From Tubulanus polymorphus (taxonomy: Eukaryota; Nemertea; Palaeonemertea; Tubulaniformes; Tubulanidae), in the NCBI RefSeq assembly GCF_964204645.1, contig NC_134026.1:16822650-16886649 (forward strand): 64,000 nucleotides of DNA, written 5' to 3'. Positions within the stretch are counted from its first letter, which is position 1. Each line of letters opens with the position of its first letter. The notes below the pieces were generated by a model. That model worked only from the letters and a program-made list of their open reading frames with translations, ran no database searches and was not told where the DNA came from. The translations under genes were made by a program, and so were the position numbers. Below, in pieces: positions 12,373-24,240 of this stretch.

Positions 12373-13860
12373 CAGGGCGGATCTAGAGCCCAATTTAGGG
12401 GGGGACCGCCTAATAAATGTAGCTCTGATGATACTGTATTGACACCGAGCGGCGTAGGCGCGAGACGTTCCTAGCCCGTGCAGGAGTCTGGAGGTCCTCC
12501 CCCGAAAATTTTTGAAATTTAACTCTTTTTTGGGGCCATTTCCTGCATTCTGAGGCAAGAATTCATGACAAATACTTTTCCCTTTTCTGCTGCTGATAAA
12601 CTAAAGCATAAACTAGGGGTCCAGGGACGCCATGCCCACTTGGGAAGTGGTTTCAAATGCTCAAAAATCTAACAATTTCAACATTCAACGCCCCCTGGTG
12701 ACCATTCACAAAAACCAATGACCTTGAAACTCACCACAATCATAGAACCTGTCAGCAGCTACGATTTTGTAATTGATTGTGATAACAAAATATGCCTCGT
12801 TACCAATTTAATATGGAAATACTAAGTCATTCTACTATTCAACGCCCCCTGGTGACCATATTTCAAAACCCAATGACCTCGAAACTCACCACACTCATAG
12901 AACATGTCATGAACTACAACTTTGCAATTGATCATGGTAACAAAATATGCCTAGGTACCAATATAATAAGGAAATACTAAGTTATTCTACTATTCAACGC
13001 CCCCTGGTGACTATATAGAAAAACTTATGTCCTTCAAACTCGCAACAATCATAGATGATGTCATAAGCTACAACTTTCCAATTGATTGTGGTTACAAAAT
13101 ATGCATAGGTAAGAATATAATAAAGAAATGCTAAGATATTGTATTATTCAACGCCCCCTGGTGGCCATATACGAAATCCAATTACCTTGAAACTCACCAC
13201 AATCATAGAACACGTTATGAGCTACAACTTTCTAATTGATTGTGGTAGCAAAATACGCTTAGGTATCAATATAATGTGGAAAAACTTTTTCCCGCTTACG
13301 AATGAGTACTGGTGACACCAAGATGGCCGCCAATTGCGTCATAATTGGCTGATGGAAAGTACCTGTCTCAGGTATAAAACATCCCTTTCCAAAGAATACC
13401 CATCACAAATTGTAATGAGAAATGGCAAACCAGTAGGAAGCTACAGGACTCAGAATATGCTGATGGGCCCTGGAGGGATTCACATATAACCGAAAGATCA
13501 AGGTAATTGATCAAAGCGTCTTCAAAATTTCCCTCAAAAAGTTCAAAAATGTGTAAAAAGAGCTGATTTTGGCGAACAACAATGGCTGCCAGTCGGCCAT
13601 CTTGATTCTGACAGGGCCAGTTTTTGGGCTGAAGATGTGTCTAGGGTAGATACATGTGTAACCCAAATATCAAGACGTTACCTTGAAGCGTCTTCAAAAC
13701 TTCCCAAAATAACTGGATTCCGTCTACGGACGGACGGACGGACGACGGACGAAAAGTGAACGCAATAGCCCGCTGGGACTTAAGTCCCAAGTGGGCTAAA
13801 AAACGATCTTCACTTAAAGGAGGGAGGGGGCCCGGGACCCCCTCCCTAGATCCGCGCCTG
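12373..13860. mobile_element. hAT-like non-autonomous element with internal 155-bp repeats
   Basis: The left end reads CAGGGCGGATCTAGAG (12373). The right end, on the other strand, reads CAGGCGCGGATCTAGGG (ending 13860), so the ends are imperfect inverted repeats of a type common in invertebrate hAT-like elements. The five bases CCTAT flank both sides (12368-12372 and 13861-13865). That is a possible target duplication, shorter than the 8 bp typical of hAT. The interior holds a second repeat family. No transposase is encoded. The superfamily call is tentative. Confidence 0.45.
12600..13800. repeat. Dispersed repeat with 154-155 bp tandem units
   Basis: The motif CAACGCCCCCTGGTG recurs at 12686, 12840, 12995 and 13149, a spacing of 154-155 bp. 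Each unit also contains versions of CTTGAAACTCACCACAATCA and AACAAAATATGC. The block ends in (GGAC)n followed by a palindromic GGACTTAAGTCC. An inverted copy of the whole block lies at 58091-59343, and diverged units lie at 45250-45570. Confidence 0.88.
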
Positions 13861-13865
13861 CCTAT

Positions 13866-15709
13866 GCATACTCCAGCTACCGTATTAATTTTATCACTGG
13901 ACTCGATCGTTTGAATATGGCATTGGCATATTGGGGTACTGTCAAAATTATGAAATCTTAATTGACGAATAGCTTGATGTCTCAAAACAATTGAAATAAA
14001 AAAAATCTTGGAAATAGCAAAGAAAATTATGGAAATACAGTACCGCGAAAATTGATTATATTTCATACGCCGAAAGGTTTTAGGCTATTTGAGAGCAATC
14101 TTTCTGTTTAGTCAAGGGTTTTTGTCTTTAACAATTTTGTTTTTTATCCTCCAATTTATCAGCTAATCATATATACATTGACATGATCAAAAACTTTTAA
14201 TTTCAAAAAACCTTTTAATGTATCTTAGAGATCGGATATGGCATTTCAGCGAATACAGAAAACTTTTTGGATCCTACCGGTACCGAATATACGGGTACCA
14301 CTAGGCGGAGTCGTACCTTGGAGTAATTGGAGTATCTCCAAGAATGTACATACGGTAACGGGTGTTCAGCTGATTCACTGAAACGCTGCGCATTGTTTCA
14401 TAAAATTCGTTAAATGGTTTTGTAACCACTATACGTACTGAGCTCAATCAAAATTACTCGTCAAAAAGAGAATAGCACTGGACACAAGAAAAAAGCGAAA
14501 CTAGTTGAATCAACACCAGGCCATAGTTAAAAGGTTAATGTAAAAAGTTAATTTGCCATGAATCTCTCCATTTTAGTCCGCAGTTTTTTTCTATCGTCTA
14601 TTAATTTACATGCTTGCGGCATGATAAAATAAATGCAGCGTTATGTACATGTACTTTTCCACCTTGGAGTTCATCACCATGAAAACGACAATTCATACCT
14701 ACTTACAATCACCTGAATAGTGTTATGAAATGGCAAATAACTCACCGCTAAAAAAACGCAGCCCGGTCTCGTTACTGGTACTCTACCAGTGAATGTTTCT
14801 GTTTGAATTTATTGTATCAACGGGCGAATACAAATATCAACAGCACAACGAATACCTACAATCAAAAAATTATTTTCTAACTGATGGTTTTTTTCATACG
14901 GCGACGGAATCGATAACCTACAGTGCGCTGTACTAGGAAATGATTTCGGCCTCGAGTCATACGTGATATGGTTTCTTAGGCCCATTATCGTCAGTTTGTA
15001 GCACGTGTGATTGTTGACCATTTCATAATAACCGTAGCTACGAAAATGACACAGTTGATGTTGAATATTTACCTTCAATGGCTATTACATTAATTTGTGG
15101 TATGGGCATAGCATGAAGTAAGAGACGAGTTCCGCTGACACTAAGTTGGAGAACAACTAAAATAAATAGGTCATTCGACATCTGCGATTTACGGACGTTT
15201 AGCGGGACCTGATGGTTTTTTCGTGATTTATGATCTATTTGTATCGTACACCTGTTTTAAGCCATTACGAAATTATCTTAATAGCACAGCCATGTGTAGG
15301 CCTGTTGTCATCATGGCAATTTCTTTTTATGCAGAATGAAAAAAAAACTAACAGTCCAATTTAGAGATATTATTGACCATAATTAAACTAAAGAACTCGA
15401 CAACTTGTTTCCCATTTCTGCAGCGCTTAAAAGTTGACTATTATTATGCATTTTGCATTCTATTTTCCCGAGGACAATCGCTTGATAAACTCTCGGATTT
15501 TCACATTTTCCTTCCGATTACTACAGTTGTCTCTTTTCACAAAGATTTTCTCCACACATTTTCTTTTGAATCAAGAAAATTAAGCTCATACGGCAGCAGC
15601 CGATGTAGTTTGAACTCTCTAGCCGTAACGATGATGGATCTATCATGTATTTAACGCATGATCACTCTATTCTTTAGGTATAGATATATTAAAGGCATCT
15701 TTATCTTTA
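13866..15709. other. Intergenic stretch, no gene recognised
   Basis: No ORF with recognisable domains and no structural RNA gene was found. The sequence looks unique on inspection. Confidence 0.45.
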
Positions 15710-16914
15710 TCAGAGACGAGATATTTGGGGGTCTTAGGTTTATGGGTCTTAGGTTTAGTATATTATATATAGCTGTCACTAAACCTAAGACCCATAAACA
15801 TAAGACCCGACTCTAGATCATTATTTGTGTACTTTAGACTATTCAAAATGGTTCTAATATATAGATATTATTTAAAATGATCCATCGATGGCCTATTCAA
15901 ATCTGGTTTATTTATCAGAGACGAGATATTTGAGGGTCTTAGGTTTATAGGTCTTAGGTTTAGTATATTATATATAGGTGTCACTAAAGCTAAGACCCAT
16001 AAACCTAAGACCCGACTCTAAATCATTATTTGTGTACTTTAGACTATTCAAAATGGTTCTTATATAAAGATATTAGTTAAAATGATCCATCGATGGCCCA
16101 TTTAAATTAGGTTTATTTATCAGAAACGAGATATTTGAGGGTCTCAGGTTTATGGGTCTTAGGTTTAGTATATTATATATAGGTGTCACTAAACCCAAGA
16201 CCCATAAACCTAAGACCCGACTCTAAATCATTATTTGTGTACTTAAGACTATTCAAAATGGTTCTAATATATAGATATTAGTCAAAATGATCCATCGATG
16301 GCCCATTTATATTAGGTTTATTTATCAGAGACGAGATACTTGAGGGTCTCAGGTTTATGGGTCTTAGGTTTAGTATATTATATATAGGTGTCACTAAACC
16401 TAAGACCCATAAACCTAAGACCCGACTCTAAATCATTATTTGCGTACTTTAGACTATTCAAAATGGTTCTAATATATAGATATTAGTTAAAATGATCCAT
16501 CGATGGCCTATTCAAATCTGGTTAATTTATCAGAGACGAGATATTTGAGGGTCTTAGGTTTATAGGTCTTAAGTTTAGTATATTATATATAGGTGTCACT
16601 AAACCTAAGACCCATAAACCTAAGACCCGACTCTAAATCATTATTTGTGTACTTAAGACTATTCAAAATGGTTCTAATATATAGATATTAGTTAAAATGA
16701 TCCATCGATGGCCTATTTAAATTTGGTTTATTTATCAGAGACGTATTTGAGGGTCTTAGGTTTATAGGTCTTAGGTTTAGTATATTTTATATAGGTGTTA
16801 CTAAACCTAAGACCCATAAACATAAGACCTGGCTCTAATTCGTTATTTGTGTACTTTGGCCGAGATATTTGGGGGTCTTAGGTTTAGTATGTCATATATA
16901 GGTGTCACTAAACC
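15710..16914. repeat. Inverted block of the palindromic satellite
   Basis: About six copies of the 200-bp unit seen at 1-4130, here in reverse-complement orientation (GACGAGATATTTGAGGGTCT, inverted GTCTTAGGTTTA core, CCATCGATGG). Copies here are more diverged from one another than in the left array. The Harbinger-like element at 16918 interrupts the last copy, whose remainder reappears at 19640-19706. Confidence 0.9.
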
Positions 16915-19642
16915 TAAAGCCTGGCGCACACTGGCGACAGTTTCGAGCAACCGCCCGAATTGCTCGGCGTCGAACGAAAAAATCGCGCGTCTGCGGCAAG
17001 GGGCGACAGCGATTGCTTGTCGCCGAGAAATTGCTCGGCGATCGCTCGGGAGTTGCCCGTGTGCGGTAGCTAAAGACACCAAGCGACAAGCGACTCATCA
17101 ACTAGCCAATGAGAGAGCGAATAATTATCATGTGATACTTCGACCTCCGAATCAGCGGCGTGGTCCGTGCAATTTGGTTGATGTTTGCCTGTGAACGGAA
17201 TCTTTTGACGAGCTAATGCCAGTGTGAATAGGTTCGAATCCCATATTATGCTTCGGGCGCAATTTATACCTACTCTGCGGTCTGTTCATAGCGGGTGTAC
17301 AATCAGAGCTTCCAACTGTAATTTCCACTCATGCTACGTACGTTATCGCCGTTGTTTAATTAAACCCCAAGAGTTTGATTTTTGGTTCTGGCCGTGGAGA
17401 ATAGAATACACGGAATTTAGAGAATTGGACCATCTACCCACTCGACTGAACCTCTAAGTGAAGATCGAAACAATACAGTAATACTTTTTCACGTTTGAAA
17501 TTTATTTTATCAATAAGAAAAATGTATAGCAAAATACATAAAAAACAACAACTGGAAAATAATCAAAATAAAAACGATTTACGTTGCTCAAAAGATTAGA
17601 AAATTCGATAAATTCGGATCACAAGCAGGGGATGGGAAATTTTGTCAATTGAACGAAATGCGAATAATGTGTTTTCATTTGAACAGAAATAACCTAGCTA
17701 AGGGACTTGAATTTTAGTCCGAAATATGTGAAAATCCGAATGTAAACCGAGCCAAATTAAACGATTTATATACTTTAATTGATGGTGACAACGCAATTTT
17801 GATTCTCACCTGGCCCAAGTTTCAATTATTAAAATCAGAAATATGTTAGTGAACTTTTGTCTATTTCTTTGATTTAATGTTATTAATTTACAGTAGGCCT
17901 ACCGGCCCTACACCAAGAAATCATTTTAGAAAGCACCATGGTGCCTCCAAAGCCTCACGGAAAATTATCGCAATAAATGGATTTCGTATCCTATATTCTA
18001 AGTAAATCAAGGAGATTTAAACCTATTTCTAATGCACATAGAACCATAGAATCAGTGCGATTTATAATAAAAATAAACTGTAAATTATCATGTGAATTAT
18101 CATTTGACATCAACCGAAATCAGTTTTTGTATCGGCTTTAAGCCCAACGCACACGGCAAAACATTTGTTTCGCGGCGATACAGAAAACGTTTTTCAGAAA
18201 CCGATTTTTGCTAGTGAAAAACGTCTTTAAGTTCGGCGTTTTGTTTTGCCTCCCCCGCACACGGCATAACAAAAAAACATCGAAAACATTTTTTCACGAG
18301 GAAAAAACTGTTTTCGGTGCTGAGCGCGTTGGGCTTAATGATACGTTGTTTCTGATAATCAGCTGGAATGATTCTTAATTTGTAAACTGCAATAAAATTT
18401 GAAATCAGTTCCTGCCAGGGCTGCAATTTTCGTAGTACCTTCATGGCAAAAAGTAATAGGGGAGATGTGAAAGAGTACAGAGCTGTTCGTCCGTGCCCAA
18501 TGCAGAGAGCGGTAGACCATGCGTAAACTGTCGGTCCACGTGTAGTTTGAGACCAAGAAATACACCCCGACTTAGAAGTCCAACTTTGAATAAGCAACCG
18601 TTTTCTGAAAACTACTAATTCTCTCCTACGCGGAATATTAAATCAACATCTACAGATGCATCTAAAGATACTGAAATAATTCGGTTTCATTTTTCTAGTC
18701 TAATACTCTAACCACAACTTAAGGACGGTTGACTGTTGTTTCTCGATTTCAAGCTGGGAACAGGAGTCGGAATCGGGAAACAAATCGGAAAGTAGGCCTA
18801 CTGAGGCGAGGTCCGACTTAGAAAACCCTATACATTCAAAATTTCTTTGAATAATCATAACACCCCCGAGACATTGTCTCAATTTCTGTGGTACATTGGT
18901 AGTGTAGTTAATCATTCCGTGAAAAGTGAACACAGTCACGGGCACCGTAGCACGACAAACCTAAAATGAAATATCACAAATCAACTTTTTAAGAAACACT
19001 CAAACTCGCCTGAATTATCATTTGGATGATTTATCAACATAATGACAGTTTTAAATGACCAGAAAAGCTAGTCAGCCTAATATTGAATTTCGTTTATCGT
19101 ACCGAAGGTACGTTCGGCGAATCTTTCCAGATTCGTTCTAACTTATGATAGCTGAAATCACGGGAAGAAGATATTTCCTGCAAGTTAATATTTTTGTGCC
19201 CAAAAAGGTCAAAGAAATTCTGAAAGACATCGCTACTTTTCAGCTGCACCAAAGTATACGGTGCAAACTTGACTTACTCCTGCGCTGCATCTATGAACCC
19301 TGCATAGATTTTGAATGACGCGCTCGTGGTACGGTACCGGGATTAGATCTGTAGAAGTAACATTAGCAATAAATAGTGAATGTTGAACCTGGTACTATTA
19401 TTCACGGTACCGCTTCATTCCGTTCACAGGCAAACATCAACCAAATTGCGCAGCATATTTCTTTTGCTCGATGGTCGCCATTTTGAAAAAGTCACGTGAT
19501 ACTGTTGCCGGGAAAGATAATTGCCTCTCCGTCTCCTGTGGTAGCACACGGGCGACACCAAGCGATCGATTGCTCAACGGTTGCTCAAAAATCGGTCGCA
19601 GCAACAGGCGACTAAAAATTGCCTCGTGTGCGCCAGGCTTAA
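16915..19642. mobile_element. Non-autonomous Harbinger-like DNA transposon, TSD TAA
   Basis: Long terminal inverted repeats begin AGCCTGGCGCACAC at 16918 and end GTGTGCGCCAGGCT at 19639. They extend inward about 220-290 bp to the shared GTTTGCCTGTGAACGGAA segment. TAA flanks both ends (16915-16917, 19640-19642). The insertion lies inside a satellite unit whose two halves continue on either side, which defines the boundaries well. A 3-bp TAA duplication is typical of PIF/Harbinger. No transposase or Myb-like ORF is visible inside, so the element is non-autonomous. Confidence 0.7.
18141..18335. mobile_element. Nested short MITE
   Basis: A 195-bp segment begins AGCCCAACGCACACGGC and ends GCGCGTTGGGCT, flanked by TTA on the left and TAA on the right. 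Its ends resemble those of the host element (AGCC..CGCACAC). It is therefore probably a smaller relative inserted in, or arisen from, the larger Harbinger-like element. Confidence 0.5.
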
Positions 19643-19706
19643 GACCCCCTAAACATAAGACCTAACGGGTCTTAGGTTTATGGGGTCTTAGGTTTAGTGA
19701 CACCCT
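19643..19706. repeat. Satellite fragment
   Basis: The remaining part of the palindromic satellite unit (GGGTCTTAGGTTTATGGGG...TTAGTGACACC). It is interrupted on the left by the Harbinger-like element and abuts the copia fragment on the right. Confidence 0.8.
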
Positions 19707-21318
19707 ATGAATATATGTAGTACTATTGATTTCATTTACGCGATGTCCCAATTTGATGTTCCTTATTCTTACGAAGAAGCTATGTCTTCTGAAAATGCTC
19801 CAGCGTGGCAGAAAGCCATGGAAAATGAATTTCAGGCACTGGAAGAAAACAAAACGTTTACGTTAACGCCGGCACCAGATGGTCGGCAAATAGTGGGGGG
19901 TCGATGGGTCTACGCGCTTTAAAGTGATGCAGAAGGTCACAAACAGTTCAAAGCGCGGTATGTTGCCAAGGGCTATTCGCAGATACCCGGTGTGGACTTT
20001 GGTAAAACTTTTTCACCCACTGCCCGCTTAATGTCAGTTAGAGTGCTGGCCGAACTGGCTGTTCAACATAATCTATTAGTCCACCAAATGGACGTAAAGT
20101 CGGCCTACTTAAATGCCCCTATAGACAGGGAGTTGTTCATGGAACAACCTGAGGGATTTACGGTCAAAGGCAAAAATGGTGAAAGATTGGTGTATAAGTT
20201 AGAAAAGTCTTTGTATACAGACTGAAACAGAGTGGGCACAATTGGAACATTACATTACATGAATTCTTGACCGCTCAAGGTTTTGAACGGTCGTTAGTAG
20301 ACAGTTGTGTCTATACCAAATACACTATTGATTCAAAAACCGTTTTAATTATCTGGGTAGATGAAATAATTGTGGCTGCAGATAGCCAGGTTGCTTTAGA
20401 GGAAATTAAAGCCAGCCTTAGCAATAGGTTTAAAATGAAGGACTTGGGAGTCCTGTCGTGGTTCCTAGGCATTGAGTTTTCCCACAAGCAACATTCATGT
20501 TCGATGAAACAAACTCTATATATTGACAAGATTCTTAAAAGGTTTCAGATGGAAAACTCAAAGCCAAGGTCCATCCCCTGTGAATTAGGTGGTTACAAGA
20601 TCACAGAAGATGAAGACCCTTTATAAACGGGTTATGACATCAAAGTATATCGCGAGATTGTTGGAAGCCTAATCTATACCATGACTAGCCGAGGCCGGAT
20701 CTGAGCTTCCCAGTAACAAAACTATCGCAGAACATGTCAAACCCAACTGTCGGTTGTTTGATTAAAGCGAAACATGTTCTTCGTTATTTGAAGGGAAGCA
20801 GACATAAAGGGTTGGTATTAAAAAAATCAGAAGATGATATAAGTCTAGTTGGTTTCTGCGACGCCGATTGGGGAGCTTCTCCTGATCGACGCAGTATAAC
20901 CGGTTATTGTTTCAGTCTAGTTGATAATAGTGCGCCAGTATCCTGGAAAAGCAGGAAACAACAAACAGTTGCCCTATCTACGTGTGAGGCCGAGTATATG
21001 GCACTCGCTGGCGCGGTACAGGAATCGAAGTTTCCGAGTCATTTACTCGGGAATTTATCGTTTGTAAACACTCGTCAAAATAGGTCAGTCTTATTGTACG
21101 GAGATAATCAAGGTGCGTTGGCATTGGCCAATAACCCAGTACATCACCAACGATCCAAACACATCGATATCCGTTTTCACTTTGTCAGAGACGAAGTGCG
21201 TAGTGGTGGGGTCATCTTGAAATACGTTCCTTCAGAGGAAAATTTAGCTGATATTTTTACGAAGCCTGTTAATAGAACCAAATTGATAAAATTTCTCGAA
21301 GCAATGTCTGTCGTATAG
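19707..21318 (+). pseudogene. Ty1/copia reverse transcriptase-RNase H fragment, inactive
   Basis: The pieces correspond to a copia-type pol C-terminal half. RT begins with YEEAMSSENAPAWQKAMENEF, then KARYVAKGYSQ and the palm motif VHQMDVKSAYLNAPI. A YVDD-box equivalent reads WVDEIIVAA, i.e. the second catalytic Asp is Glu. RNase H motifs follow: CDADWGASPDRRS, STCEAEYMAL and YGDNQGALALANNPVHHQRSKHIDIRFH in sequence. Lesions are a stop at about 19920, a frameshift at about 20220 and stops at about 20626-20700. Gag, protease and integrase are absent, so the element is 5'-truncated. It is dead. Confidence 0.9.
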
Positions 21319-21487
21319 ATAACTGTATTTGAATTTTAATATTATGATTACTATTGGTCATACTGCTCATTCACAGCATTAGTTTATGGTTTATTATATA
21401 CATCTTAGAATAACATTTTGTATCTCAGATTTCATTACATTATATACGCTGTAACGTTACCGACATAAGTTTAAGTGGGGCCGGTGT

Positions 21488-21730
21488 TATAATATAAACT
21501 CATGTTTCTGTATTATTGTACATGTATTGTTTTGTGCAACACTGTATATGTAAAGATGGTACTATGAGAAGTGCTGCCACCTAACGCTATATTGGAAAAA
21601 TAAAAATTCTTTTTGTTCTCTCTCTCTCAATGGACACAGTCGTTATTGTGTTGGTGTCTTTGTTCCTCTCGTATATTTAAGTTCAGTAATCCGTCATCGT
21701 CCGGAGACCGTGACCTAAAGATGGCAACAT
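21488..21730 (+). mobile_element. Probable 3' LTR of the copia element
   Basis: After the pol stop and a purine-rich AAGTGGGGCCGG (polypurine tract-like), the sequence begins TGTTATAATATAAAC and ends GGCAACA, matching the TG...CA convention of LTRs. A polyadenylation-like AATAAAAATTC lies at 21598. Immediately after 21730 the Polinton fragment starts, so the LTR marks the junction. No 5' LTR is present in the window for comparison. Confidence 0.55.
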
Positions 21731-21891
21731 GTAGTTGGTATAAGAAATCAAATAAAATATATGATATTAATAATTCTGAAACTACTGCTATTAAAAATGA
21801 AAATACTTCTGAAATTCCAAAATTCACAATAAAAAAATGGATTAATATTTTAGAAAAAGAAGCAAAAAATAATTTTTTTAAAATGAATTGA
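21731..21891 (+). pseudogene. C-terminal fragment of small Polinton membrane protein
   Basis: Encodes a tail close to that of the B gene at 47512-47892 (shared NWYKK/SWYKK SNKI..DINNSETTAIKNENTSE in short pieces, then WINILEK). The N-terminus and transmembrane part were lost at the copia LTR junction. An apparent longer ORF that reads in from the LTR is accidental. Confidence 0.75.
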
Positions 21892-22009
21892 ATATCTCAC
21901 TACTTTTGTCTATCTATTCGGATATATCATTTCGGATTCTTAATATCTAATTAATTTTATTATCAATTTATTTTTTTTTTCAACAACTTCTAAATCATGA
22001 TGCCCGTCT

Positions 22010-22303
22010 TCATTTTTCCCATGGTAAATTATTTTAAATCCTTCTAAATCTTTTAATTCCTCTGTACTCAATAAAACCCATTTATCAGGTAAAAATACTT
22101 TAAATTCTCGCGTTGTACTAACATTACAGTAACTTAAATTTGCTGTTACTTTCTCTCCATATTTAGTTTTTATCTTCTAATTTCTATATTTTGTGTTCAA
22201 TTTCTTTTGTAACATCGCCCAACTTTTTTATGTCAAATTGTTTTTTTGTTGGTTTTATTCTGTTATTTATTGTCGCTAAGAATGAATTTCTATCTCCCAC
22301 TTA
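22010..22303 (-). pseudogene. Broken copy of the small OB-like Polinton gene
   Basis: Homologous to the intact gene at 47066-47389 (FLATINNRIKP, VTKEIEHKI, FLPDKWVLLSTEELKD-like segments). Lesions: the start codon ATG is GTG within the otherwise conserved AATAA-TGGGAGATAG context, and there is an in-frame stop plus a frameshift near 22175-22190. Not functional. Confidence 0.75.
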
Positions 22304-22345
22304 TTAGAAAAAAAAATTACTTGTGGTGATGAGTGGTGTGTCGTC

Positions 22346-23818
22346 CTCTCGTCCTCTGATCTGAAAGCCCACTTTTACAATTACTGTAACGCATGTTGAG
22401 AATGAATTTCATCCGATATTTTTGTAACATAATGTTTTTCTCTCAGCAAAACTTGACGTTTTCTGGGTGCTAACGTTCAGTGGCTAGTAGACTGGATTGT
22501 ATTTTCTCTTATTTCATAAATCTTCATGCATATAAACTTGAACTGAACTGAATTGGAACTGAGATCGGTTAGGAGTAAAAACCTCCTTATTAACTCCTAT
22601 TTCTGAATTGTATATAAAGGAGTGAAGAAAGAAATATCAACCCTCATACCGAATACACTTTTACGTATAAATGAAAATAATGCACACTAGAACTATGGCT
22701 AATTTGCGACCTTAAATGAAAGAAATACGACTCGAATATTTTTAACTTTATCATGCATGATATGCGAATCTCCAATTAACCAGATAATCAGATATTCTTG
22801 GAAACTACCTACCAATTTAATCTTGAAGATATAAAGGAGTTATCCATATAAGTTAGAACGATAAATGATACCAATAAGACGAGAAAATAACAGAATTATG
22901 ACTGTAAAGGGAGTATACGTGCTGCGTAGATTTTCATGTGATGGATTAGACTTCTCCGATAAAATCGTCAAAAAGAGCTACGAAACCAATTCACAATATA
23001 GTTTTAATCATCTCAAAAAAAGTAAAACACTTGGAACCTTCTACAATTTAGAGTTTGCAAGAATAGGGGATTTCTGTTTAAATGTAGTTCTAGGATGAAT
23101 ACAAAAGTCACCCACATTTCAATGCATTTTGCCTCACTAACGGCGGTGGCTAACATTAAAATCATCTGAATAGAAGTATTGGGAAAACGGCTCTATAACT
23201 TTTTTAGTCCTTGGCCCATGTTACCTTCATACCAAGTTTGCTCAAGATTAGGAAAGAACTGTAGTACAAGTAGCAAATTAAAGTAAAAGTTGACGGACAG
23301 ACTGACGGACAGAAGATGACGGATAATCACGCTAACCCATAGGCTCCGCTGACCTTCGGTCACAGTAGAGCTAAAAACTAGCATTCCTTTCATTTCTACC
23401 TGATCTTCATCCCTGATCTTTCTGACGCGCGAGAAAAAATCTATTTTTTTCATTTTTGAATGGTCTTGGGCATATATCAACCCTTTCAACATAAGAACTA
23501 AATGAAAAATCATGTTGTATGACGAAAGCTATGCACTTTGAGCATGATGATGGCAGAATTCCATCAAGATTAGGTCAAGGGGGCTGCCCAAAATCTATAA
23601 GTGGGAAAAATTGTATTAATCATATGATTTTTGTTTTAAGCTAACCATTTGCCAGAATTTGATATATCCACAATCAGACACTATTCTTTCATCTGGTAAT
23701 TTTTTGTCAACACGTATGTGTCGTCAGTCCCCCTAATAACTGACTGTAGATCAAAGAAAGACAAGTTTAGAGCCACCTGCACAGTTCCTATGAAAAACCG
23801 AACAAAGAAACTGCAGTA
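22346..23818. other. Non-coding flank with a dispersed repeat fragment
   Basis: No gene recognised. The part at 23180-23335 (GGGAAAACGGCTCTATA, CATACCAAGTTTG, GTTGACGGACAGACTGACGG) is a diverged copy of the repeat found at 44650-45240. Confidence 0.6.
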
Positions 23819-23824
23819 GATTTA
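23819..23824. repeat. Left target-site duplication GATTTA
   Basis: Six bases immediately outside the left AG end, repeated exactly at 43231-43236. Confidence 0.9.
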
Positions 23825-24240
23825 AGTAATAGGGGTAATGGGCTTTCATACCAAAGGTCGAAAGGTCGAGCCCATTAAAAACAAAATATTAAAAGTAATT
23901 AAAAAACTATAATATATTTTCATAACCGCGTGTATTTTATATCAAAACTAAATATTTATTATAAGATATCAATAATATAAAAAGCATATTGTATTAAATC
24001 AATTGGTCGCTCCGCTTCGCTATCGCTCCGCTATCGCTCCGCTCCACGACCAATTGATTTAATTACAATACACAAATTTTAATAATCAAATATATTCAAA
24101 TGATAATAATTATTCTATTATTCAACCGAAATACACGCGGTTATGAAAATATATTATAGTTTTTTAATTACTTTTAATATTTGTTATTAATGAACTCGAT
24201 CATTAAACCTTTGATACGAAAGCCCATTACCCCTATTACT
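23825..24240. repeat. Imperfect palindrome forming the left terminus
   Basis: The terminus AGTAATAGGGGTAATGGGCT recurs inverted at 24240, closing a 416-bp imperfect palindrome. The outer 135 bp of each arm match well (AAAAGTAATTAAAAAACTAT, ATAACCGCGTGTATTT). The middle diverges. The centre is again complementary, AAATCAATTGGTCG ... CGACCAATTGATTT, around a CG-rich CGCTCCGCT repeat. It could fold as a long hairpin or cruciform. Confidence 0.88.

Larger units (their letters stand above)
21731..22345 (-). mobile_element. Truncated, inverted fragment of a Polinton B-like element
   Basis: This is the reverse-complement counterpart of about 47031-47670. It contains the C-terminal part of the small membrane protein gene (plus strand here), the conserved AGAATCCGAAATGA block, and a broken copy of the OB-like gene. 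Similarity to B ends at ACACCACTCATCACCACAAG, the same point at which B itself begins, although the outer flanks are unrelated. That suggests a true element end or a shared breakpoint. Confidence 0.8.

Noticed and set aside
16843-17194. Overlapping Arg-rich ORFs at 16.8-17.2 kb
   Set aside because: They lie in the terminal inverted repeat of the Harbinger-like element on both strands and have no domain similarity.
18211-18597. 128-codon minus-strand ORF at 18.2-18.6 kb
   Set aside because: It overlaps the nested MITE, lies inside a non-autonomous transposon and has no recognisable motif.
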